From Ruminococcus sp. Phil11 (lineage in GTDB: Bacteria > Bacillota > Clostridia > Oscillospirales > Ruminococcaceae): a DNA stretch of 64,000 bases. The notes under the pieces were generated by a model. That model worked only from the letters and a program-made list of their open reading frames with translations, was not told where the DNA came from and made no database searches. Below are positions 52,369 to 59,658 of the stretch, one piece after another. The first letter of the stretch is position 1. Every line of letters starts with the position of its first letter. The stretch is taken from NCBI GenBank assembly GCA_001940925.1, contig MSGZ01000009.1, positions 113,908 through 177,907 on the forward strand, in the 5' to 3' direction. Made by a program: the position numbers and the translations under genes.

Positions 52369-53565
52369 TTATTGTTGTTGCCGGAGCAGTGCTTCAATGA
52401 ATGCCTCCGGCTCAAGCCAGACGCCGCGCTGCTCGTCATAGGTACAGTAGTAAGGCTTTGCTGCAGGATCACCGGACAGCGAATCCGGGCGGCAGTCGCT
52501 GCAGGCATAGCGGTATTCGCAGTCTCTGCAGCCGGTGACATGATCCTTGCTCATCCCCGTGACAGCCGGGTTTATTATCCCGTCAAGCGTGTGCCCGCGG
52601 AGCGTCCCGTGCAGGATGCGCCGCTCCATGACGCAGGAAAAAACGGTCAGGTCTGCCGCAACATAAATTTTTCGCGCAAAGCATGGATGCCCGCTGACTG
52701 CCGCGATGATCTTTTCGGGGTCAGGCGGTCTGCGGAAGGTCTCTCTGGTGATCAGCTTTTCCCGGAGCAGGGATGCATCCAGCAGCCGCAGACTGCCGCG
52801 CCCTGCCGTGCGGACGATATCCGCATCCGTCAGCTGATAGGGCTTTCCGCCGCGCTCCCCGATCCCGATGCCTTTCATCCTGATCGGCGCGATCCGGTGC
52901 GGGATGCCGTATGCGGCGAGCATTGCGATCGCCCGCTCCGTTTTCCGATGTGAGCCGGGGATCCCCGTGACCGCATCGTGCATGTCGTCCCGGTAGGAAT
53001 ACACCGAAAGTGCTGCGCGGATCCTGTGCGCCTTCATGACGGCACAGTGTTCTTCGGTGAGCAGCGTGCCGTTTGTGAAGATCTCAACAGAGGAAAACGC
53101 ATCGGCAGCGGTCTGCATCATCCTGATGATATCCGGATGAGAGAACGGTTCGCCGCCGATCAGCTGCACGCGCTGAATGCCGGATGCGGAAAGCGTTTCG
53201 CAGACTTCGCGGAAATCCTGCATGGACATCTGCATCTGCGGCTGTTCGCCGTTATAGCAGTGGATGCAGCGCAGATTGCAGCCTGTGCAGACCTCGATCC
53301 ATGCGGCGCGGATCACCGGTTTCCGGCGAAGCACCGTGATATCCGGGATCCCGCCTTTGCCCTCCGTGAGAATGTCCGCGTCCTTCAGCTTATTGATCGC
53401 GGCCTGCTCCGCCGGGGAAAACCGGGTATCCGGCTCCGTGATGCAGCGGCGGATCAGTGCAGCGGTATCCTTCCCGATCTGCCAGAGCCTTTTCCGCTTC
53501 AGATCATAGAGACAGTCCTTTGCCTTGCCGCTGACCGGATAAATGCCGTCATTCAGCCGCAGCAT
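52369..53565 (-). CDS. Radical SAM/SPASM peptide maturase of the second RiPP locus
   Basis: A 398-residue enzyme. Residues 1-~85 look like a PqqD-type peptide-binding domain (NDGIYPVSGKAKDCLYDL...IGKDTAALIRRCI). The radical SAM core has CTGCNLRCIHC (CNLRCIHC is CxxxCxxC) and LIGGEPFSHPD. The SPASM region has HPCFARKIYVAADLTVFSC and CRDCEYRYACSDC, for auxiliary Fe-S clusters. The start (MLRLNDG, 53565) lies inside the last codons of the precursor gene; the longer frame is that gene's shadow. It most likely modifies the Cys-rich peptide encoded just upstream. The chemistry (thioether or other) cannot be told from sequence. Confidence 0.87.
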   Translation of the reverse strand: MLRLNDGIYPVSGKAKDCLYDLKRKRLWQIGKDTAALIRRCITEPDTRFSPAEQAAINKLKDADILTEGKGGIPDITVLRRKPVIRAAWIEVCTGCNLRCIHCYNGEQPQMQMSMQDFREVCETLSASGIQRVQLIGGEPFSHPDIIRMMQTAADAFSSVEIFTNGTLLTEEHCAVMKAHRIRAALSVYSYRDDMHDAVTGIPGSHRKTERAIAMLAAYGIPHRIAPIRMKGIGIGERGGKPYQLTDADIVRTAGRGSLRLLDASLLREKLITRETFRRPPDPEKIIAAVSGHPCFARKIYVAADLTVFSCVMERRILHGTLRGHTLDGIINPAVTGMSKDHVTGCRDCEYRYACSDCRPDSLSGDPAAKPYYCTYDEQRGVWLEPEAFIEALLRQQQ

Positions 53566-53704
53566 CGGTGTTTTCCGGCTCGTCCACAAAATACGGCCAG
53601 CATTCGTTTTCCCGCTGATCGGGCTGGCAGGGACAGTCCGGCACGCAGCTTTCCGTGCGGGAAGAAGCCGCCGCCGCATCCGTCAGAAGTTCCATTTCAA
53701 ACAT
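53549..53704 (-). CDS. Cys-rich RiPP precursor of the second locus
   Basis: A 51-residue peptide starting at 53704 (MFEMELLTD), five to six bases after GAGGTGA; an ATG at 53710 overlaps that ribosome site. The first ~19 residues are an acidic, Ala-rich leader. The core holds cysteines at 20, 24, 26 and 35 (CVPDCPCQPD...ECWPYF), with CVPD and CQPD as a repeated C-x-P-D element. It ends in an acidic tail that overlaps the maturase start by 17 bases, so the pair is translationally coupled. I know no named family that fits. Confidence 0.8.
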   Translation of the reverse strand: MFEMELLTDAAAASSRTESCVPDCPCQPDQRENECWPYFVDEPENTDAAAE

Positions 53705-53741
53705 GATCATCACCTCGCATTTTTTGTGCGGTATCTGATTC

Positions 53742-53770
53742 AGTATAGCATATTTTGAAGCGAATTTCAA
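53742..53770 (-). promoter_or_regulatory. Promoter of the second RiPP locus
   Basis: Minus strand TTGAAA (53770-53765), 17 bases, TATACT (53747-53742) with extended TG. It probably drives precursor, maturase, hflX and glycerate kinase. Confidence 0.8.
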
Positions 53771-53802
53771 CCCTTGCGGGCAGCAAAAATGCAGCTTGTC
53801 CC

Positions 53803-53831
53803 TTGACTTTTTCTCAAGTTAATGGTATTAT
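53803..53831 (+). promoter_or_regulatory. Promoter of the membrane protein gene at 53891
   Basis: TTGACT 53803-53808, 17 bases, TATTAT 53826-53831. Confidence 0.7.
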
Positions 53832-53890
53832 ATATGAAACGGCAGCGCATCTGCCGCACGACATTTTTCCAGACAGAAAGGAAAGTCATC

Positions 53891-54439
53891 ATGTGTTTCA
53901 AGATCAAACATGAGAATACAGCCGTCAAGATCATTTCGATCGTTTCGATCATCCTCTGGTTTCAGGCTATTTGCTTATTCTGCCTGATCGCAGAAAAGGC
54001 GGACAAAATGCCGCTTTGGCTGACTCTGCCTTTTGCAGGCATCATGGTTCTGCTGACTGCTGCTTCCTGCCTGTATTTTGCGGAGCAGCTGCTCGGAACC
54101 GCGATCACTGTTGAGGACGGCTTTGTGATGGTAAAGCATCTGTTCGGAACAAAGCGGATCGCATTCAGCGATATCAGCAATGTTCAGATTGAACGCTACC
54201 GGAGAATCCGCAAAAAAAAGAATATCCTTACTCCGCGCGGCGGCTATCAGTTTATGGAACAACGGCTGCGCATGACGATCTCTGTCGTGAACGGAAAAAA
54301 TATCGTTCTGACTGACACGGCGATGACGGCCACAGGCGGACTGCCCGGCGGTCTGTTCAGCACAATGGAACCGCTGCCGGACGAGTCTGTTCCGCTTTAT
54401 AACGCATATACGCTGCTGCTTTCCTATCTGAATCAGTGA
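53891..54439 (+). CDS. Two-helix membrane protein with PH-like domain
   Basis: A 182-residue protein of no sure family. Two transmembrane helices (IISIVSIILWFQAICLFCLI and LPFAGIMVLLTAASCLYFA) are followed by a cytoplasmic beta-rich domain (~75-180; ITVEDGFVMVKHLFGTKRIAFSDISNVQI) that resembles bacterial PH-like domains. AAAGGAAAG precedes the ATG at 53891; the extension to 53822 starts in the promoter and is rejected. It stands alone between its own promoter and terminator. Confidence 0.75.
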   Translation: MCFKIKHENTAVKIISIVSIILWFQAICLFCLIAEKADKMPLWLTLPFAGIMVLLTAASCLYFAEQLLGTAITVEDGFVMVKHLFGTKRIAFSDISNVQIERYRRIRKKKNILTPRGGYQFMEQRLRMTISVVNGKNIVLTDTAMTATGGLPGGLFSTMEPLPDESVPLYNAYTLLLSYLNQ

Positions 54440-54443
54440 ACTG

Positions 54444-54474
54444 CACGGTACCTTTCACAGGGTACCGTGTTCTT
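54444..54474 (+). terminator. Terminator after the PH-like membrane protein
   Basis: CACGGTACC/GGTACCGTG stem followed by TTCTTT. Confidence 0.8.
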
Positions 54475-54501
54475 TATGCGTTGTAAAATGCGGGCTGTTG
54501 A

Positions 54502-54530
54502 TTGACAAACTGCTGCGGATGCGTTATAAT
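54502..54530 (+). promoter_or_regulatory. Promoter of the cohesin-like/dockerin gene
   Basis: TTGACA 54502-54507, 17 bases, TATAAT 54525-54530. Confidence 0.88.
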
Positions 54531-54571
54531 AAAAGCAGTCACGGGAAAGTGACGTTCCGGGGGAGAAAGGA
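54528..54571 (+). promoter_or_regulatory. Shared cellulosomal leader, copy 1
   Basis: From the -10 box to the ribosome site this leader is the same as at 55565-55608 but for one base in a hairpin loop. It contains GTCAC-GGGAAA-GTGAC and then GTTCCGGGGG; the loop GGAA could pair with TTCC as a small pseudoknot. Confidence 0.75.
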
Positions 54572-54575
54572 AAAA

Positions 54576-55475
54576 ATGATGATGAAACACAAAGAACTGG
54601 CGGCAGCACTGTTTGCTGCAGTGACGGCCTGTACCATGTTCCGGGCATTTCCTGCCGAAGCGTACAAGATTGAGGTCAATCCGGATAATTATGACCTGGA
54701 TGAGCGCTGCGTCAATATCGTATCTGCAAAGGAAACCCAGTTCGATCCGCGGTATACAGATTTCAGGCTGGATTCCTATGATGTAGAGCTCTGGAATCTG
54801 AAAGAGGGCATCCGGGATATTGAGCTCACGCTGTACTATCCGGAGATTCTGCGGATCGAGCTGAATGCAAAAGGAGAATCTGCGAAAAAAGGAAACATTT
54901 CTGCGGACAGCGACGCAAGCTTTGTGCTCGATGAGGAAAATCATGCGCTGAAGGTCTCCGTTCACAGCGAGCAGCCGATCCGGGAGGACGGTATTCTGTT
55001 TTCAGTCATATTTGCAGTTCCTGCCGAGGCAAAGATGGGTGACAAATATCCGGTCAAAACAGAGGTGCAGAAGCTCTCCGGTGCTTCCGGCGATATCGCA
55101 TACAATATCGCGGACGGCTATATAGAGATCGGCGGATACCACGATGATCTGAGCTTTGAAAAGGGCGACATGAATCTTTCACATTATGTTGGTGTGGATG
55201 ATGTGCAGCAGCTTCTGAAGGAGTATGTAACAACGCTTTCCGGCCGTGCATCAGCACTGCCGGAGGATCACCGGAAGATCGCCGATATCGACGAGGACGG
55301 CAATGTCGATATCATCGACGTTCAGCTCCTGCTGAAATACTATACGGAGCAGACGGCACGCAAGGATATCACATGGGAGGAGATCCTCGGCAAGCGGCCG
55401 CAGTATCCGGCGGTGCATGTCTCCAATGAGACCTTCTACCGTCAGCGTGACACAGAAAGGGAAGCGGCAGAATGA
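54576..55475 (+). CDS. Secreted protein with cohesin-like domain and dockerin
   Basis: A 299-residue protein: signal peptide (1-~26), a beta-sandwich of ~150 residues whose pattern (DIELTLYYPEILRIELNAKGE..., GILFSVIFAVPAEAKMGDKYPV) resembles cohesins, and a C-terminal dockerin (~205-275) with two calcium repeats, GDMNLSHYVGVDDVQQLL and ADIDEDGNVDIIDVQLLL. A protein with both would act as an adaptor scaffoldin linking other cellulosome parts. The cohesin reading is less sure than the dockerin. Three consecutive ATGs (54576, 54579, 54582) can serve as start after AGAAAGGA. Confidence 0.75.
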   Translation: MMMKHKELAAALFAAVTACTMFRAFPAEAYKIEVNPDNYDLDERCVNIVSAKETQFDPRYTDFRLDSYDVELWNLKEGIRDIELTLYYPEILRIELNAKGESAKKGNISADSDASFVLDEENHALKVSVHSEQPIREDGILFSVIFAVPAEAKMGDKYPVKTEVQKLSGASGDIAYNIADGYIEIGGYHDDLSFEKGDMNLSHYVGVDDVQQLLKEYVTTLSGRASALPEDHRKIADIDEDGNVDIIDVQLLLKYYTEQTARKDITWEEILGKRPQYPAVHVSNETFYRQRDTEREAAE

Positions 55476-55482
55476 CCGCAGA

Positions 55483-55514
55483 ACGCACGGCATACAGCTT
55501 GCCGTGCGTTTTTT
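55483..55514 (+). terminator. Terminator after the cohesin-like/dockerin gene
   Basis: ACGCACGGCA/TGCCGTGCGT stem with six T. Confidence 0.9.
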
Positions 55515-55538
55515 GCGTGAAAAACCGCAAGAATGCTA

Positions 55539-55567
55539 TTGACAAAGCGTTTTTGATGCAGTACAAT
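55539..55567 (+). promoter_or_regulatory. Promoter of the GH9 gene
   Basis: TTGACA 55539-55544, 17 bases, TACAAT 55562-55567. Confidence 0.85.
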
Positions 55568-55608
55568 AAAAGCAGTCACGGGAAGGTGACGTTCCGGGGG
55601 AGAAAGGA
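55565..55608 (+). promoter_or_regulatory. Shared cellulosomal leader, copy 2
   Basis: Near-exact copy of 54528-54571 (A to G in the hairpin loop: GTCAC-GGGAAG-GTGAC). Confidence 0.75.
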
Positions 55609-55616
55609 TGAAATCT

Positions 55617-57950
55617 ATGAAACAGAAAAAGCTTGCTGCGCTGGTGCTCAGTGCGGCGATGCTGTTTTCCGCGGCTCCGCTTCATGCGTTCGCTGCTGCG
55701 ACGCCGAATAAGGCGGACTACGAGGAAACAGACAAGAATTTTGCGAAGCTCCTGCAATATTCGCTTTACTTCTACGACGCGAATATGTGCGGAACGGATG
55801 TGACGGAGCAGAGCCGCCTTGCATGGCGCGGCAACTGCCATATCTATGACGCAAAGGTGCCGATGCAGCCGATCGACGATCTGACCGGCACGAACATGAG
55901 TGCGTCCTTTATGCAGACAAACAAGGATATCCTTGATCCGGACGGCGACGGCTTCATTGACGTCTCCGGCGGCTATCATGATGCAGGCGACCATGTCAAA
56001 TTCGGTATGCCGGAGACCTATGCCGGCTCGATCGTGTCATGGGGCTATTACGAGTTCCGCGATTCCTACGAGAAGATCGGCGAGGCCGCGCACACCGAGA
56101 CGATCCTGCGCCATTTCTGCGACTATTTCATGCGCAGCACGTTCCGCAAGGCAGACGGCGAGGTCATTGCGTTCTGTCATCAGGTCGGCGACGGCGCGGA
56201 GGATCACAGATACTGGCAGTCGCCGGAGATCGACGCGATGCACCGTCCGGCGTTCTTCGTCACGGCGGATAAGCCCGCGACCTGTGTTGTCTCCGAGGCT
56301 GCGGCCTGCCTTGCGATCAACTACTGCAATTTCAAAGAGACCGATCCGGACTATGCGGACAAATGCCTTGATTATGCAAAGGCACTGTATCAGTTCGCTT
56401 CGGACTGCGACAAGGCGGTCCTGAAATCGGATGACGGCCCTGCTGCATTCTACGAATCCAAGAAGTGGGAGGATGACTACTGCTTTGCGGGCGGCTGGCT
56501 GTATCTCATTACGAAGGATCACAAATATCTCGATCTCTGCCTGAAATATGACGACTACTACGCACCGCCCGGATATGTGCTCTGCTGGAACGATATGTGG
56601 AACGGCGTGTCGATCATCTTCGGCCGCATTCAGGACGAATATCCGGAGATCTGCGAGGAGGCGCGCGTCGCGACCGGCAGAGGCCAGTATGAAAAGCTGG
56701 ACTTCTGGCTGCAGGAGGCGAAGGCCCTGAACTTCTACGCATCCGGCTCGAAGGATACGCCCGGCGGATTCTTCTTCATGGACGAATGGGGCTCCGCACG
56801 CTACAATGCGGCAGCGCAGTTCTGTGCGCTGGTCTACGACAAATACAAGAACGGCAAGGACGTCTACGACGAGACCCAGAAGGATTATCACTTCTCCGAC
56901 TGGGCACTCGGCCAGATGGAATATCTGCTCGGCGACAACCCGATCAACCGCTGCTATGTGGTCGGCTACGGTGAAAACTCCGCGAAGTTTCCGCATCACC
57001 GTGCGGCGTCCGGCCTGACCATGGCGGAGGATCCCGGTGTGCATAAGCATGTGCTCTGGGGCGCACTGGTCGGCGGTCCGCGCAAGACCGACCAGCACAG
57101 CGATACGACAAACGACTGGGTCGATAACGAGGTCACGATCGACTACAATGCGGCATTCGTCGGTGCATCCGCCGGACTGTATGCGCGCTACGGCGACGAC
57201 ACCATGAAGCCGGTCGCGGACTTTCCGCCGGAGGAAAAGCAGGATGATACGACGCTGTTTTCCGGCAGCGATTTCTGGGTGTCCGGCTACTACATGGACG
57301 CGCCGGAGAGCACCGGTGCGGGTACCACAAAGCTGACGTTCTTTGTGAATACCGACGCACTGGAGCCGCATACCGATCTTTCGATCCGCTACTATTTCGA
57401 TGTCAGCGAATTTGAAAAGAACGACGGTATCCCGGGCAGCTTTGTCCTGCAGTGCCCTTACGATCAGGTGCAGACCGAGGTCAGCGGCAAAAAGGCCGTG
57501 ATCTCCGAGGTGCAGCATTACAAGGACAAGATCTATTACGTGGAGATCTCGTGGCCGGATTACGCGATCGCGAACTCCAACAAGAAAGTGCAGCTGATCC
57601 TCGGTATGTTCTACGGCGATAATTTTGATCCGTCGAATGACTGGAGTCTGAAGGGCATGAAGGAGCTCGGCGAGGAATACGATACGCTGGTCAGCGGTGT
57701 CGAGGTCGCGGAACGCTGCCCGAATGTCTGCGTGTATGCAAGCGGCAAGCTGGTCGGCGGAACGGAACCGGACGGTACCAAGCCTGCAAAGGTCTATACC
57801 GTGGCACAGCTCACTCGCCTGATGAAGCATCTGACGGCGCAGAAGCCGTTTGAGGATGCAGAGACTGCCGCGCTGTTTGATTTCAGCGGTGACGGCAAGC
57901 TGGATGCGAAGGATGCTACATGCCTGAAGCGGCTGATCCTTGCGCAGTAA
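55617..57950 (+). CDS. GH9 endoglucanase with CBM3-type module and dockerin
   Basis: A 777-residue secreted cellulase. Signal peptide 1-~27; GH9 catalytic domain ~35-535 with GGYHDAGDHVKFGMP (catalytic Asp pair), FPHHRAASG (His/Arg of subsite) and DWVDNEVTIDYNAAFVGA (acid Glu). Then a CBM3c-like module (~545-705; FWVSGYYMDAPESTGAG...). At the C-terminus is a dockerin-like module whose first half is only a helix (VAQLTRLMKHLTA) and whose second half has a full calcium loop (DFSGDGKLDAKD). Start 55617 is preferred over 55608 because the latter overlaps AAAGGA. It cuts cellulose within the cellulosome. The MIF-like gene follows by 24 bases. Confidence 0.95.
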   Translation: MKQKKLAALVLSAAMLFSAAPLHAFAAATPNKADYEETDKNFAKLLQYSLYFYDANMCGTDVTEQSRLAWRGNCHIYDAKVPMQPIDDLTGTNMSASFMQTNKDILDPDGDGFIDVSGGYHDAGDHVKFGMPETYAGSIVSWGYYEFRDSYEKIGEAAHTETILRHFCDYFMRSTFRKADGEVIAFCHQVGDGAEDHRYWQSPEIDAMHRPAFFVTADKPATCVVSEAAACLAINYCNFKETDPDYADKCLDYAKALYQFASDCDKAVLKSDDGPAAFYESKKWEDDYCFAGGWLYLITKDHKYLDLCLKYDDYYAPPGYVLCWNDMWNGVSIIFGRIQDEYPEICEEARVATGRGQYEKLDFWLQEAKALNFYASGSKDTPGGFFFMDEWGSARYNAAAQFCALVYDKYKNGKDVYDETQKDYHFSDWALGQMEYLLGDNPINRCYVVGYGENSAKFPHHRAASGLTMAEDPGVHKHVLWGALVGGPRKTDQHSDTTNDWVDNEVTIDYNAAFVGASAGLYARYGDDTMKPVADFPPEEKQDDTTLFSGSDFWVSGYYMDAPESTGAGTTKLTFFVNTDALEPHTDLSIRYYFDVSEFEKNDGIPGSFVLQCPYDQVQTEVSGKKAVISEVQHYKDKIYYVEISWPDYAIANSNKKVQLILGMFYGDNFDPSNDWSLKGMKELGEEYDTLVSGVEVAERCPNVCVYASGKLVGGTEPDGTKPAKVYTVAQLTRLMKHLTAQKPFEDAETAALFDFSGDGKLDAKDATCLKRLILAQ

Positions 57951-57974
57951 TTTATTTTTGAAGGAGGCTGTCTT

Positions 57975-58316
57975 ATGCCGTTTATCAATGTCAGGACAAA
58001 TGCAAAGGTCTCTGCCGATCTGGCGGAGCAGATCAAATCGAAGCTCGGCAGCGCGATCACCGCGATCCCCGGCAAATCCGAGGGCTGGCTCATGGTCGGC
58101 ATCGAGGGGGAGCAGATGCTTTATTTTCGCGGTACGGCTGAGCCCGCTGCAATGGTTTCCGTCAGCCTGTACGGTTCTGCATCCGGCAATGCGATGAGCA
58201 CGCTGACTGCGCATATCTCCGGCATTCTGACCGATGCGCTCGGCATATCGTCCGACCGCATTTACGTCAGCTACATGTGTACCGACAACTGGGGCTGGAA
58301 CGGTTCCAATTTCTGA
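57975..58316 (+). CDS. MIF-like tautomerase
   Basis: A 113-residue protein of the macrophage migration inhibitory factor (MIF) superfamily, size as in the animal protein. It keeps Pro2 (MPFINV), the catalytic base, a Lys near 33-34 (IPGKSEGW), the FRGTAEPAAM strand (human: FGGSSEPCAL) and the C-terminal ISSDRIYVSYMCTDNWGWNGSNF (human: [25 protein letters not shown]). The CxxC of human MIF is missing. AAGGAGG precedes the ATG. It probably is transcribed with the GH9 gene; its substrate is not known. No signal peptide. Confidence 0.9.
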   Translation: MPFINVRTNAKVSADLAEQIKSKLGSAITAIPGKSEGWLMVGIEGEQMLYFRGTAEPAAMVSVSLYGSASGNAMSTLTAHISGILTDALGISSDRIYVSYMCTDNWGWNGSNF

Positions 58317-58324
58317 ATGAAACA

Positions 58325-58358
58325 GCGGCAGGTTCACGGTGAGCCTGCCGCTTGTTTT
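58325..58358 (+). terminator. Terminator after the MIF-like gene
   Basis: GCGGCAGG/CCTGCCGC stem followed by TTGTTTTCTT. Confidence 0.85.
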
Positions 58359-58370
58359 CTTGCTGAATAC

Positions 58371-58399
58371 TTGACAAACAGCACATGATGTGCTATAAT
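58371..58399 (+). promoter_or_regulatory. Promoter of the B12 operon
   Basis: TTGACA 58371-58376, 17 bases, TATAAT 58394-58399 with extended TG. Confidence 0.9.
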
Positions 58400-58404
58400 A
58401 CGGT

Positions 58405-58626
58405 TATTAAATGAAAGCACACGGGAGAGAAGTACGGTGCAAATCCGTCGCAGCTTCCACTACCGTCAAAGTCGGATCGCTTGCCGTGTGTGATACGGTC
58501 AGAGCAGACGGCGATCTGCTCACATTTTTGGGAAAGAAAAGTGCAGCCGTCGGAACGCCCCGCAGCAGGATGCTGTGCAGGGCTGTTTCCGCTGCGCTTT
58601 TCCGGAAACGGAAGGCGCATTTTTTT
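58405..58626 (+). promoter_or_regulatory. Cobalamin riboswitch with terminator
   Basis: The conserved core is visible: GGTGCAAATCCGTCGCAG, TTCCACTACCGT, then AGTCGGATCGCTTGCC (58436-58487). The region ends in a near-perfect terminator, TGCGCTTTTCCG/CGGAAGGCGCA (58593-58619) with seven T. When cobalamin binds, transcription would stop before the operon at 58663, so the genes are expected to be made when B12 is short. Confidence 0.9.
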
Positions 58627-58662
58627 ATGCGTGAAGGATGTTCGCTCAGGAGGAGAAGAATC

Positions 58663-59658
58663 ATGAAAAAGCTCGGTATCATTTTGCTGACGGCAGCAGC
58701 TGCTGTACAGGCAGCGGCATTTTCCGCAGCGGCGGAGGACGGTCAGATCAGCGTCCGCGTCACGATCGGCAAGGAGGGTGCACTCGTGCTGCCCTGCGAG
58801 ACGGTCACGGTCAAGGACTATGACAGCGACGGCTCGTACACGATCGACGAGGTGCTGAAAGCAACTCACGAGCAGTTCTATAAAGGCGATGGCACCGGCT
58901 ATGAAGCGCAGAATACCGACTGGGGTCTGTCGGTCAAAACACTCTGGGGCGTGACAAACGGCGGCAGCTACGGCTATGCGGTCAATGATGTGATGTCCAT
59001 GGGTCTTTCGGACAAGGTGAAGGACGGCGATTATCTGAGCGCGTATTCCTTCCAGGATGTGACCGGTTTTACGGATCATTATGCATATTTTGACGTTCAT
59101 GAGCTGAAGGATGCGAAGCAGGGCGATACCGTAACGCTCAAGCTGACGGAGATCGCCTATAAGCCGGACTGGACGACCGAGCTGAAGCCTGTCCCGAATG
59201 CGGTCATCACGCTGGACGGTCAGGATACCGAATTTAAGACCGATGAAAACGGAAGCGTTTCCGTCAAGCTGGACAAGGCCGGCGAACAGATCATCAGCTT
59301 CAAGGCGGATCATCCGCTGTCTCCGGCAGCCGTGCGTGCGACCGTCGCGGCAGCAGAGGCTCCTGCTGAAACAACGGCTCCTGTTGTTGTGACGACTGCG
59401 GCACAGGAAACGACCGCCGAGGCCGTCACAACAGCCGCTGAAACGACCGCAACAGCCGCGGAAACGACCGCAGCAGCCGCGACGACCGCTGCAGCGACAA
59501 CAACAGCCGGTGCGACGGCAGCTCCGAACGGCAATGCCGGTACGACAAAGGCCGCCGGTGCAAGCACCGGTGACAGCAGCGCAGTTCCGGCACTGGCAGT
59601 CACGATGCTGGCAGCCTTCGGCACCGCGCTGGCAATGCGCCGCCGCACTGAGAAATGA
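58663..59658 (+). CDS. DUF4430 surface protein 1 (transcobalamin-like beta domain)
   Basis: A 331-residue protein: signal peptide (1-~23), a DUF4430 domain (~26-160; TIDEVLKATHEQFY, GSYGYAVNDVMSMGLSDKVKDGDYLSAYSFQD), a second small beta domain with Ig-like pattern (~165-225), a Thr/Ala-rich linker (~227-295) and a C-terminal anchor: STGD, a helix and RRRTEK. DUF4430 corresponds to the C-terminal domain of animal transcobalamins. With the cobalamin riboswitch and transporter genes, capture of B12 at the surface is likely. The STGD-helix-RRR end may be an atypical sorting signal. Confidence 0.87.
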   Translation: MKKLGIILLTAAAAVQAAAFSAAAEDGQISVRVTIGKEGALVLPCETVTVKDYDSDGSYTIDEVLKATHEQFYKGDGTGYEAQNTDWGLSVKTLWGVTNGGSYGYAVNDVMSMGLSDKVKDGDYLSAYSFQDVTGFTDHYAYFDVHELKDAKQGDTVTLKLTEIAYKPDWTTELKPVPNAVITLDGQDTEFKTDENGSVSVKLDKAGEQIISFKADHPLSPAAVRATVAAAEAPAETTAPVVVTTAAQETTAEAVTTAAETTATAAETTAAAATTAAATTTAGATAAPNGNAGTTKAAGASTGDSSAVPALAVTMLAAFGTALAMRRRTEK

